Source: an uncultured Anaerosacchariphilus sp. (GTDB lineage: Bacteria; Bacillota; Clostridia; Lachnospirales; Lachnospiraceae). Taken from it: a stretch of 5,391 bases of DNA. Below, piece after piece: positions 1 to 5,391 of the stretch (positions are counted from its first letter, which is position 1; each line of letters begins with the position of its first letter). Where the stretch lies: assembly GCA_934402125.1 (NCBI GenBank), contig CAKRTY010000123.1, positions 1-5,391 of the forward strand, in the 5' to 3' direction. A program made the translations under genes and the position numbers. The notes under the pieces are model-generated. The model worked only from the letters and a program-made list of their open reading frames with translations. It did not search any database and had not been told where the DNA came from.

Positions 1-1730
1 ATCAGGTGCTTACCAAAGCGGCAGGAGTTCCCCGTCTGGCATTTGTGATTCACCGAGAAGGAGAGCAGGTGTTGGCGCTGTCCCTGACGCTGTCGGAGCA
101 GGAATCTTATAGCATTCCCGTGCAGGGCTTTGTGACGGCCGACTGGCTGCTGGGACGCCTGGAAGCAGTTTTCGCGCAGGTGCCGGAGCTTATCACTCTG
201 AAATTAAAGGAAGAACTGAAATGTCTGGCAGCCCATGGGGTGACCGTGGAGGAAGAGCGGCAAAACGCATTTCTGGACGCAGAGATAGCGGCCTATCTGA
301 TGAATCCTCTGAAGGACAGCTATTCCTATGAGGAGCTTGCAAAGGAATATCTGGGACTTACCATTCCCTCCCGGTCAGAGCTTTTCGGGAAAGAGAAGCT
401 TATAAAGGCGCTGGAGGAAAAGGCGGAGTCTTTCCGGATCTACGGCGGCTACGCCTCCTATGTGCTGTATCAGTCCATGCCGGTGCTGGAGAAAAACCTG
501 CGGGAAACGGGAATGGAAGACCTGTACCGGGAGATGGAGCTGCCTCTGGTCTGGACGCTTTTTGGCATGGAGCAGGAGGGTGTCCGGGTGGACGCCGCTG
601 CGCTTAAGAGCTATGGCGACGAGCTGGCCGTCCGGATCGGGGAACTGGAGACTCAGATATACGAGGAAGCCGGGGAGAGCTTCAATATCAATTCTCCCAA
701 ACAGCTGGGCGTCATTCTCTTTGACAAGCTGGGAATGAAGGGCGGTAAAAAGACGAAGACCGGATATTCCACCTCAGCGGAGGTGCTGGAAAAGCTGGCG
801 CCGGAGCATCAGATCGTAAAGGACATTCTGGAGTACCGTCAGCTTGCAAAGCTCAAATCCACCTACGCGGACGGACTGGCGGCTTATATTGGCCCGGATG
901 GGCGGATCCATACCACCTTCCAGCAGACCATTACGGCTACCGGACGCTTAAGCAGCGTGGAGCCGAACCTGCAGAACATTCCGATCCGTATGGAACTGGG
1001 ACGGCAGATCCGGAAGGTCTTTATCCCGAAGGAGGGCTGCGTTCTGGTGGATGCGGATTATTCCCAGATTGAGCTTCGGGTGCTGGCCCATATGTCTGGA
1101 GATGAAAATCTGATTCACGCTTACCGAGAGGCCCAGGACATTCACCGGCTGACAGCTTCTCAGGTGTTCCACATTCCCTTTGACGAGGTAACGGATCTCC
1201 AGAGACGGAACGCCAAGGCTGTGAATTTTGGTATTGTATATGGCATCAGCTCCTTTGGCCTGTCCCAGGATTTGAGCATATCCCGGAAAGAGGCCCAGGA
1301 GTATATTCAGAAGTATTTTGAGACCTATCCGAAAATCAAGGAATTTCTGGACGCCTGTGTGGAAGAGGCAAAGGAACAGGGCTACGCCCGGACCATGTTC
1401 GGCCGGAGACGCCCCATGCCGGAGTTGAAGTCCTCGAATTTTATGCAGCGTTCCTTTGGGGAGCGGGTAGCCATGAACGCGCCGATTCAGGGAACGGCGG
1501 CGGATATTATTAAAATTGCTATGATACGCGTGGATAAGCGGCTGAAGGCAGAGGGCCTGCGCTCCCGGCTTCTTCTGCAGGTTCACGATGAGCTTCTGCT
1601 GGAGGCGTACACAGAGGAGCTGGACGCTGTAGAGCGGATCCTTTCAGAGGAAATGCAGGGAGCCGCGGCGCTTTCGGTTCCGCTGGAGATCGATATGAAG
1701 CAGGGAAAAAACTGGTATGAGGCCCATTGA
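1..1730 (+). CDS. polA: DNA polymerase I, C-terminal part (5' end outside window)
   Basis: Family A DNA polymerase, which fills gaps in repair and replaces RNA primers. The reading frame is open from the left edge, so the GTG at base 6 is an internal Val, not a start. About 300 N-terminal residues, including the 5'-nuclease domain, lie outside. Residues below count from that Val. A 3'-5' exonuclease-like domain spans about 1-170, but its acidic residues look lost. The polymerase domain follows: TATGRLSS (310-317) with PNLQNIPIR (320-328); motif A DYSQIELR with catalytic D351 and steric-gate E356; O-helix motif B with R400, K404, F408 and Y412; motif C VHDE with D528 and E529. Phe at 408 matches the E. 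coli F762 type. The C-terminus GKNWYEAH is typical. The stop is 1 nt before the coaE start, implying co-transcription. Family identity is certain; loss of proofreading is inferred from hand alignment to the E. coli enzyme. Confidence 0.97.
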   Translation, partial: QVLTKAAGVPRLAFVIHREGEQVLALSLTLSEQESYSIPVQGFVTADWLLGRLEAVFAQVPELITLKLKEELKCLAAHGVTVEEERQNAFLDAEIAAYLMNPLKDSYSYEELAKEYLGLTIPSRSELFGKEKLIKALEEKAESFRIYGGYASYVLYQSMPVLEKNLRETGMEDLYREMELPLVWTLFGMEQEGVRVDAAALKSYGDELAVRIGELETQIYEEAGESFNINSPKQLGVILFDKLGMKGGKKTKTGYSTSAEVLEKLAPEHQIVKDILEYRQLAKLKSTYADGLAAYIGPDGRIHTTFQQTITATGRLSSVEPNLQNIPIRMELGRQIRKVFIPKEGCVLVDADYSQIELRVLAHMSGDENLIHAYREAQDIHRLTASQVFHIPFDEVTDLQRRNAKAVNFGIVYGISSFGLSQDLSISRKEAQEYIQKYFETYPKIKEFLDACVEEAKEQGYARTMFGRRRPMPELKSSNFMQRSFGERVAMNAPIQGTAADIIKIAMIRVDKRLKAEGLRSRLLLQVHDELLLEAYTEELDAVERILSEEMQGAAALSVPLEIDMKQGKNWYEAH

Positions 1731-1731
1731 T

Positions 1732-2361
1732 ATGAGAGTAATCGGAATTACAGGCGGCGTGGGAGCCGGAAAAAGCGCGGTTTTAAAATATCTGAAAGCC
1801 ATTCCGGGGGTCCGGGTGCTGGAGGCCGACCAGGTGGGACATCTTCTGATGGAGCCGGGCATGGAGTGCTTCCAAAGGATCCGGGAGCATTTCGGGGAAC
1901 GGGTTATCGCAGAGGACGGAAGCCTTGACCGGGCCGCTGTGGCTCATATTATCTTTTCCGATAAAAAAGAGCTGGAATGGCAGAATGCTCTGATGCATCC
2001 GGCCATTAAGGAATGGATCCGGCAGGAGCTGGAACTGGAGCGGCAGCAGGGAGCCTGTAAGCTATTCGTGGTGGAAGCGGCCCTGCTTATCGAGGATCAC
2101 TACGAGGATCTGTGTGAAGCATTCGGGTATCTCTATACAAGACCGGAGCTTCGGCGGGAACGCCTGAAGGAGTCCCGCGGATATTCAGACGAAAAGATTG
2201 ATTCCATTTTCGCAAGACAGCGGACGGACGCGGAATTCCGGAGCCACTGTCGGGAGGTCATTGACAACAATGGCACCAAGGAGGAGCTGTACGGGCAGAT
2301 AGACCTGCTTTTACAGAAACTGGGAATCGAGACGGATACAAAGGAGCAGACAGCAACATGA
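1732..2361 (+). CDS. coaE: Dephospho-CoA kinase
   Basis: Catalyses the last step of coenzyme A synthesis, ATP-dependent phosphorylation of the 3'-hydroxyl of dephospho-CoA, in the cytosol. The 209-residue product has the usual family length. It opens with beta-strand MRVIGITGG and a P-loop, GGVGAGKS (8-15, K14). EAD (31-33) stands where most members have DAD, keeping D33. LDR..V..IIF (65-75) and MHP (88-90) match the CoA-domain region. VVEAALLIE (113-121) replaces the commoner PLLFE form. An Arg-rich lid segment (about 138-150), FARQR (160-164) and IDNNGT (177-182) complete the family pattern. I chose ATG 1732 over in-frame ATG 1717 because the protein then begins right before the first strand, as in known CoaE proteins, and the gap to polA becomes 1 nt. 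AGG at 1720-1722 could serve as a weak ribosome binding site. Its 3' end overlaps the next gene by ATGA. The hydrophilic tail carries that gene's ribosome binding site. Confidence 0.95.
   Translation: MRVIGITGGVGAGKSAVLKYLKAIPGVRVLEADQVGHLLMEPGMECFQRIREHFGERVIAEDGSLDRAAVAHIIFSDKKELEWQNALMHPAIKEWIRQELELERQQGACKLFVVEAALLIEDHYEDLCEAFGYLYTRPELRRERLKESRGYSDEKIDSIFARQRTDAEFRSHCREVIDNNGTKEELYGQIDLLLQKLGIETDTKEQTAT
2341..2346 (+). promoter_or_regulatory. Ribosome binding site of the walJ-like gene, inside coaE
   Basis: AAGGAG lies 11 nt before ATG 2358 and is read through as part of the coaE C-terminal tail. With the ATGA start/stop overlap, this supports ATG 2358 as the start and suggests translational coupling of the two genes. 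Seen directly in the sequence; coupling is inference. Confidence 0.7.
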
Positions 2362-3155
2362 GAATGTGCAGCATCGCCAGCGGAAGCAGCGGCAATTGTA
2401 TTTACATAGGCTCAGAGGAGCATCATATCCTGATTGACGCGGGAATCAGCGGCAAAAGGGTGGAAGCAGGGCTTAATAACCTGGAACTGACCGGAAAGGA
2501 TCTGGACGGCATTCTGCTGACCCATGAGCATTCGGACCATATCAAGGGTCTGGGCGTCCTGTCCCGCAAGTACGGCGTCCCCATCTATACGACGCCGGGG
2601 ACGGCGGAGGCAGTAAAGGCCATGAGCAATCTGGGGAAAATTGACAGCTCCCTTTTTCATGAGATTCACGCGGACCAGGAGTTCGCCATCGGGGATCTGA
2701 ACATTTCCCCCTTCCATATCTCCCACGACGCGGCGGAGCCGGTGGCCTACCGGGTGGCCTGCGGGGACAAAAGGATGGCGGTAGCCACAGATCTTGGAGT
2801 TTATACGGATTATACTATTGACCACTTAAAGGATCTTGATGTACTATTACTGGAGGCGAACCATGATATTCACATGCTCCAGGTGGGGGCCTATCCCTAT
2901 TATCTGAAGCAGCGCATCTCCGGCGACCGGGGACATCTGTCCAACGAGACAGCCGGTAAGCTTCTGTGTCAGGTACTGCATGACCGGATGAAGGCGGTAT
3001 TCCTGGGTCATCTCAGCAAAGAGAACAACTACGCGGAGCTGGCCTATGAGACGGTGAAGCTGGAGCTTAAGCTGAATGAAAGTCCCTATCAGGCAGGGGA
3101 CTTCCCACTGTGGGTGGCCAGCCGGGAGGAACAGTCCGCATGTGTGGCGGTATAA
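2358..3155 (+). CDS. walJ: YycJ/WalJ-type metallo-beta-lactamase-fold hydrolase
   Basis: A 265-residue cytosolic metallo-hydrolase with no signal peptide or membrane segment. The N-terminus CSIASGSSGNC (4-14) and LIDAGISGKR (25-34) are hallmarks of the YycJ/WalJ branch. The metal site shows HEHSDH (56-61: H56, H58, D60, H61), H123 in SHDA, D145 in ATDLG, and H218 in LGHLSKENN. E166-A-N-H169-D and GHLSN (192-196) are further branch motifs. Length matches the family (about 260). YycJ of Bacillus has been reported to act as a 5'-3' DNA exonuclease linked to mismatch repair, and the gene usually sits in the walRK operon there. Here it instead follows polA and coaE with an ATGA overlap. The family call is very safe; exonuclease function is inferred from homologs, and the gene symbol is by similarity. 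Confidence 0.9.
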   Translation: MRMCSIASGSSGNCIYIGSEEHHILIDAGISGKRVEAGLNNLELTGKDLDGILLTHEHSDHIKGLGVLSRKYGVPIYTTPGTAEAVKAMSNLGKIDSSLFHEIHADQEFAIGDLNISPFHISHDAAEPVAYRVACGDKRMAVATDLGVYTDYTIDHLKDLDVLLLEANHDIHMLQVGAYPYYLKQRISGDRGHLSNETAGKLLCQVLHDRMKAVFLGHLSKENNYAELAYETVKLELKLNESPYQAGDFPLWVASREEQSACVAV

Positions 3156-3156
3156 G
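3151..3156 (+). promoter_or_regulatory. Possible -10 element before the ACT-domain gene (weak)
   Basis: TATAAG matches the sigma-A -10 consensus at 5 of 6 positions and overlaps the walJ-like stop codon. A hexamer 17 nt upstream (GGAACA, 3128-3133) matches TTGACA at only 3 of 6, and there is no extended TGn. A transcript would start near 3163 and have a leader of about 26 nt. The distinct codon use of the downstream DUF711 gene makes a separate promoter plausible, but the sequence support is thin. Confidence 0.25.
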
Positions 3157-3173
3157 GAAGATGGTAAAAAACC

Positions 3174-3180
3174 AAGGAGG
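3174..3180 (+). promoter_or_regulatory. Strong ribosome binding site of the ACT-domain gene
   Basis: AAGGAGG, a near-perfect complement to the 16S rRNA 3' end, is followed by an A/T-rich 8-nt spacer to ATG 3189. It fixes the start codon and is the best ribosome binding site in the window, consistent with strong translation. Confidence 0.85.
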
Positions 3181-3188
3181 ATTTTTAT

Positions 3189-3458
3189 ATGAAAAGAAGT
3201 ATTATCACGGTAGTAGGCAAGGATACGGTAGGTATTATCGCAAAGGTATGTACCTATCTGGCACAGAATGAGGTCAATATCCTGGACATTTCCCAGACCA
3301 TCGTGCAGGGCTATTTCAACATGATGATGATCGTGGATACCGGAAAAGTGGAGTCCTATGAGGAACTGACCGGCGGACTGGCTGCTCTGGGCAAAGAGAT
3401 CGGCGTGGTAATCAAATGCCAGCAGGAAGAAATCTTCGACAAGATGCATCGTATCTGA
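3189..3458 (+). CDS. ACT domain protein, UPF0237 family
   Basis: An 89-residue protein made of one ACT domain, full length for the UPF0237 family. It starts with strand KRSIITVVG (2-10), followed by the ligand-loop pattern [11 protein letters not shown] (10-20). It continues with [10 protein letters not shown] (30-39) and strand YFNMMMIVD (42-50), and the tail [10 protein letters not shown] (80-89) is typical of this family. ACT domains usually bind amino acids or similar small ligands and control a partner enzyme; the GcvR regulator of glycine cleavage is a two-ACT-domain relative. The gene lies 33 nt after the walJ-like gene and 25 nt before the DUF711 gene. The same order of the two is known to me from other Firmicutes (for example Streptococcus pneumoniae SP_0238-SP_0239). 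A regulatory or structural partnership with DUF711 is inferred; the ligand is unknown. The start is fixed by AAGGAGG with 8-nt spacing. Confidence 0.93.
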   Translation: MKRSIITVVGKDTVGIIAKVCTYLAQNEVNILDISQTIVQGYFNMMMIVDTGKVESYEELTGGLAALGKEIGVVIKCQQEEIFDKMHRI

Positions 3459-3467
3459 TGAACCGGG

Positions 3468-3474
3468 AAAGGAG
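3468..3474 (+). promoter_or_regulatory. Ribosome binding site of the DUF711 gene
   Basis: AAAGGAG stands 9 nt before ATG 3484, within the 25-nt gap after the ACT gene. It fixes the start and shows that the second gene has its own efficient initiation site. Confidence 0.8.
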
Positions 3475-3483
3475 CCATTCCAC

Positions 3484-4848
3484 ATGATTAACATATATGA
3501 AGTAAAAGAAACCAACCAGATGATTGAGCAGGACAATCTGGACGTGCGTACCATTACGCTGGGTATCAGCCTGATGGACTGCATCGATTCCGATCTCACC
3601 CGTCTGAATCAGAAGGTTTATGAGAAAATCACAACCACAGCCAGGGATTTGGTAAAAGTTGGAAAAGAAATCGAGCGGGATTACGGAATTCCGATTGTAA
3701 ATAAGCGAATTTCCGTAACGCCCATCGCCATCATCGGTGAGGCGGCCTGCAAGAAGCCGGAGGACTATGTGACGCTGGCCATGACGCTTGACAAGGCAGC
3801 CAAAGAGGTAGGCGTGAACTTTATCGGCGGTTATTCCGCACTGGTATCCAAGGGCATGACCAAGGGCGAGGAGAACCTGATTCGTTCGATTCCGGAAGCA
3901 CTGGCCAAGACAGAGCGTGTCTGCAGCTCCATCAACGTAGGATCTACCAAGACCGGTCTCAATATGGACGCGGTCCGTCTGATGGGAGAGATGGTTGTTC
4001 AGACAGCGGAGTATACCAGGGAGCAGGATTCCCTGGGCTGCGCGAAGCTGGTTGTGTTCTGTAACGCGCCGGATGACAACCCCTTTATGGCAGGCGCTTT
4101 CCACGGCGTTACAGAGGCAGACGCTATCATCAATGTAGGCGTCAGCGGACCGGGCGTTGTAAAGCATGCCTTAAGCCAGGTGCGCGGAGAGAGCTTCGAG
4201 GTACTCTGCGAGACCATCAAGAAGACTGCATTCAAGGTAACCCGTGTGGGTCAGCTGGTGGCACAGGAGGCTTCCCGCAGACTGGGAATTCCCTTTGGTA
4301 TCATCGATCTTTCCCTGGCTCCCACACCGGCCATCGGCGACAGCGTGGCAGAGATTCTGGAAGAAATCGGCCTGGAGCGCTGCGGCGCGCCGGGAACCAC
4401 GGCAGCCCTTGCCCTGTTAAACGATCAGGTTAAGAAGGGCGGCGTTATGGCTTCCTCCTATGTGGGCGGCTTAAGCGGAGCCTTTATTCCGGTCAGCGAG
4501 GATCAGGGTATGATCGACGCGGTTAAGGCAGGCGCCCTGACCATCGAGAAGCTGGAGGCTATGACCTGTGTCTGCTCCGTCGGTCTGGATATGATTGCCA
4601 TTCCGGGGGATACAAAGGCCAGCACCATCTCCGGTATTATTGCCGATGAGATGGCAATCGGAATGATCAACCAGAAGACCACGGCGGTACGTCTGATTCC
4701 GGTTATCGGCAAGGGTGTAGGCGAGACCGTAGAGTTTGGCGGACTTCTGGGCTATGCGCCGATTATGCCGGTGAACCAGTTCTCCTGCGAGGCCTTCGTG
4801 AGCCGCAAGGGACGGATTCCGGCTCCCATTCATTCTTTCAAGAACTAA
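3484..4848 (+). CDS. DUF711 / UPF0210 'PFL family' protein
   Basis: A 454-residue cytosolic protein, full length for UPF0210/DUF711, with no signal peptide or membrane segment. Recognisable blocks are [16 protein letters not shown] (18-33), [11 protein letters not shown] (74-84), [15 protein letters not shown] (112-126), [17 protein letters not shown] (148-164), [17 protein letters not shown] (192-208), [17 protein letters not shown] (296-312), [16 protein letters not shown] (362-377) and [14 protein letters not shown] (418-431). Structural work on the family has linked its fold to pyruvate formate-lyase, but the glycyl-radical signature RVxGY is absent and no activase gene is visible. The product has ten cysteines. 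It sits directly behind the ACT-domain gene and ahead of a terminator, so the two probably form one expression unit. Arg codons favour CGT (7 of 17), unlike coaE (0 of 17), suggesting high expression. The biochemical function is not established to my knowledge; the family call is very secure. Confidence 0.94.
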   Translation: MINIYEVKETNQMIEQDNLDVRTITLGISLMDCIDSDLTRLNQKVYEKITTTARDLVKVGKEIERDYGIPIVNKRISVTPIAIIGEAACKKPEDYVTLAMTLDKAAKEVGVNFIGGYSALVSKGMTKGEENLIRSIPEALAKTERVCSSINVGSTKTGLNMDAVRLMGEMVVQTAEYTREQDSLGCAKLVVFCNAPDDNPFMAGAFHGVTEADAIINVGVSGPGVVKHALSQVRGESFEVLCETIKKTAFKVTRVGQLVAQEASRRLGIPFGIIDLSLAPTPAIGDSVAEILEEIGLERCGAPGTTAALALLNDQVKKGGVMASSYVGGLSGAFIPVSEDQGMIDAVKAGALTIEKLEAMTCVCSVGLDMIAIPGDTKASTISGIIADEMAIGMINQKTTAVRLIPVIGKGVGETVEFGGLLGYAPIMPVNQFSCEAFVSRKGRIPAPIHSFKN

Positions 4849-4869
4849 AAGCAGGATAAAAAAGATCGG

Positions 4870-4905
4870 ATACGGCGCAGAGGACAGGTTTCTGCGCCGT
4901 ATTTT
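4870..4905 (+). terminator. Intrinsic terminator after the ACT-DUF711 unit
   Basis: A perfect 12-bp inverted repeat (4870-4881 with 4891-4902, arms ATACGGCGCAGA and TCTGCGCCGTAT) encloses a 9-nt loop and runs into TTTT (4902-4905). The stem starts 21 nt after the DUF711 stop. The T-run is short and interrupted by AG, so some read-through into the HAD gene is possible. An A6 run at 4858-4863 upstream could give weak termination on the other strand, but it is separated from the stem by 6 nt. Confidence 0.82.
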
Positions 4906-4915
4906 AGAAAATAAA

Positions 4916-4921
4916 AAGGAG
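4916..4921 (+). promoter_or_regulatory. Ribosome binding site of the HAD gene
   Basis: AAGGAG lies 7 nt before ATG 4929, in an A-rich stretch right after the terminator. It decides the start of the incomplete HAD gene at the window edge. Confidence 0.8.
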
Positions 4922-4928
4922 AATATCC

Positions 4929-5391
4929 ATGAAGAAGTATAAGCATCTGGTGTTTGATATTGACGGAACATTGCTGGATACGGTGCGCATTCATATGGAA
5001 TCTTTGCAGAAAACTATAAAGGATTTGCGGGGGGAAGAAATTCCGGTGGAAAAGCTTACGTTTTCGTTTGGAATTCCAGGGGTTTCGACCATGGAAAAGC
5101 TTGGATTTTCAGATCCGGTGGAAGCCACCGACGAATGGATCAAACGTTATCAGGTGATAGCAGGACAGTTGGGTATGAAACTTTTTCCGGGAATCCGGGA
5201 AGTGCTGAAGCAGCTTCGTCAGAGCGAGGTGAAGATAGGGATTATTACTTCAAAGATTCGCATGGAGTATGATACGCAGTTTCGAGAACTGGGAATCGCA
5301 GACTGGTTTGAAACAGTTATCACCTCCAGCGATACGCCAAAGGGAAAGCCCTATCCGGATCCCATGTACGCCTATCTGGAAAAGACGGGAG
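4929..5391 (+). CDS. HAD-superfamily phosphatase, subfamily IA (3' end outside window)
   Basis: The first 154 residues of a haloacid-dehalogenase-type hydrolase, begun at ATG 4929 and still open at the right edge. Motif I is FDIDGTLLDT (9-18), with nucleophile D10 and acid/base D12. A helical cap of the phosphoglycolate phosphatase/beta-phosphoglucomutase kind fills about 19-85. Motif II is IITSK (105-109, S108). Motif III is KGKPYPDP (138-145, K140). Motif IV with the Mg-binding Asp residues would lie beyond the edge; family members are usually 210-220 residues, so about 60 are missing. Likely activity is Mg-dependent hydrolysis of a small phosphorylated metabolite. Subfamily IA members vary widely in substrate, so none is assigned. 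Its DNA is 46% G+C by hand count (4921-5391) against about 57% in the 240 nt at 1801-2040 of coaE. A terminator separates it from the DUF711 gene, so it is probably a separate unit. Confidence 0.92.
   Translation, partial: MKKYKHLVFDIDGTLLDTVRIHMESLQKTIKDLRGEEIPVEKLTFSFGIPGVSTMEKLGFSDPVEATDEWIKRYQVIAGQLGMKLFPGIREVLKQLRQSEVKIGIITSKIRMEYDTQFRELGIADWFETVITSSDTPKGKPYPDPMYAYLEKTG

Noticed and set aside
6..8. GTG as a start codon for a 574-residue polymerase
   Set aside because: The frame is open upstream to the window edge (CAG codon at 3-5) and the protein would begin in the middle of the exonuclease-like domain. It is an internal Val of a truncated polA.
460..738. Plus-strand 92-codon frame inside polA
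   Set aside because: It is out of frame with polA, rich in Trp, Cys and Arg, and has no ribosome binding site; a shadow frame.
948..1586. Minus-strand open frame of 212 codons opposite polA
   Set aside because: It lies opposite the most conserved polymerase motifs, shows no recognisable domain, and is explained by the codon pattern of polA.
3162..3174. Small inverted repeat TGGT/ACCA before the ACT gene as a regulatory hairpin or terminator
   Set aside because: A 4-bp stem is too weak to be meaningful and has no T-run. It is expected by chance in an A-rich gap.
3156..3188. Riboswitch or leader RNA before the ACT gene
   Set aside because: Only 33 nt of non-coding sequence are available, and no conserved structured motif is visible.
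2847..4167. Two overlapping long minus-strand open frames (2847-3599 and 3412-4167)
   Set aside because: Both are antisense to the secure walJ-like, ACT and DUF711 genes. They have no family motifs, and their residue mix is that of a shadow frame.
4730..4830. A true glycyl-radical enzyme signature in the DUF711 protein
   Set aside because: The local GYA resembles part of the motif, but the required R-V-x-G-Y context is missing and no activase gene is in the window. It is kept only as a low-weight lead.
4471..4971. Minus-strand open frame crossing the terminator and the HAD start
   Set aside because: It spans a perfect intrinsic terminator and two ribosome-binding regions of + strand genes, and its translation has no recognisable domain.

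Overview
The window is a gene-dense, single-strand (+) stretch of a bacterial chromosome. Protein sequences, strong AAGGAGG-type ribosome binding sites, short intergenic gaps and a moderately high G+C content suggest an anaerobic Firmicute of class Clostridia, most likely family Lachnospiraceae. Genus and species cannot be fixed from the window. There is no sign of phage, insertion sequences, CRISPR or RNA genes.

Region 1 (1-3155) is a compact housekeeping operon with three parts. First comes the C-terminal two-thirds of DNA polymerase I (polA, entering from the left edge). It is followed 1 nt later by dephospho-CoA kinase (coaE), which overlaps by ATGA a YycJ/WalJ-type metallo-beta-lactamase-fold hydrolase. 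The polymerase active site of PolA is intact, but its proofreading exonuclease site looks degenerate.

Region 2 (3156-4905) holds a two-gene unit. A small ACT-domain protein (UPF0237 family) is followed by a 454-residue DUF711/UPF0210 ('PFL family') protein, and a strong intrinsic terminator lies just downstream. Both genes have excellent ribosome binding sites. The DUF711 gene has a different arginine-codon choice (CGT-rich) from the CGG-rich coaE gene, suggesting higher expression than the upstream operon. A weak promoter candidate lies at the end of the walJ-like gene. The pair recurs in other Firmicutes but has no firmly established function known to me. It is the most interesting content of the window.

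Region 3 (4906-5391) begins a HAD-superfamily phosphatase (subfamily IA, phosphoglycolate phosphatase-like) that runs off the right edge. Its start lies only 23 nt after the terminator T-run, and its DNA is more AT-rich than coaE.

Overall this looks like an ordinary core-genome region. I see no convincing new multi-gene system. The worthwhile leads are the unexplained ACT-DUF711 pair, the pairing of PolA with a WalJ-like putative exonuclease, and the tight spacing of terminator and HAD gene.
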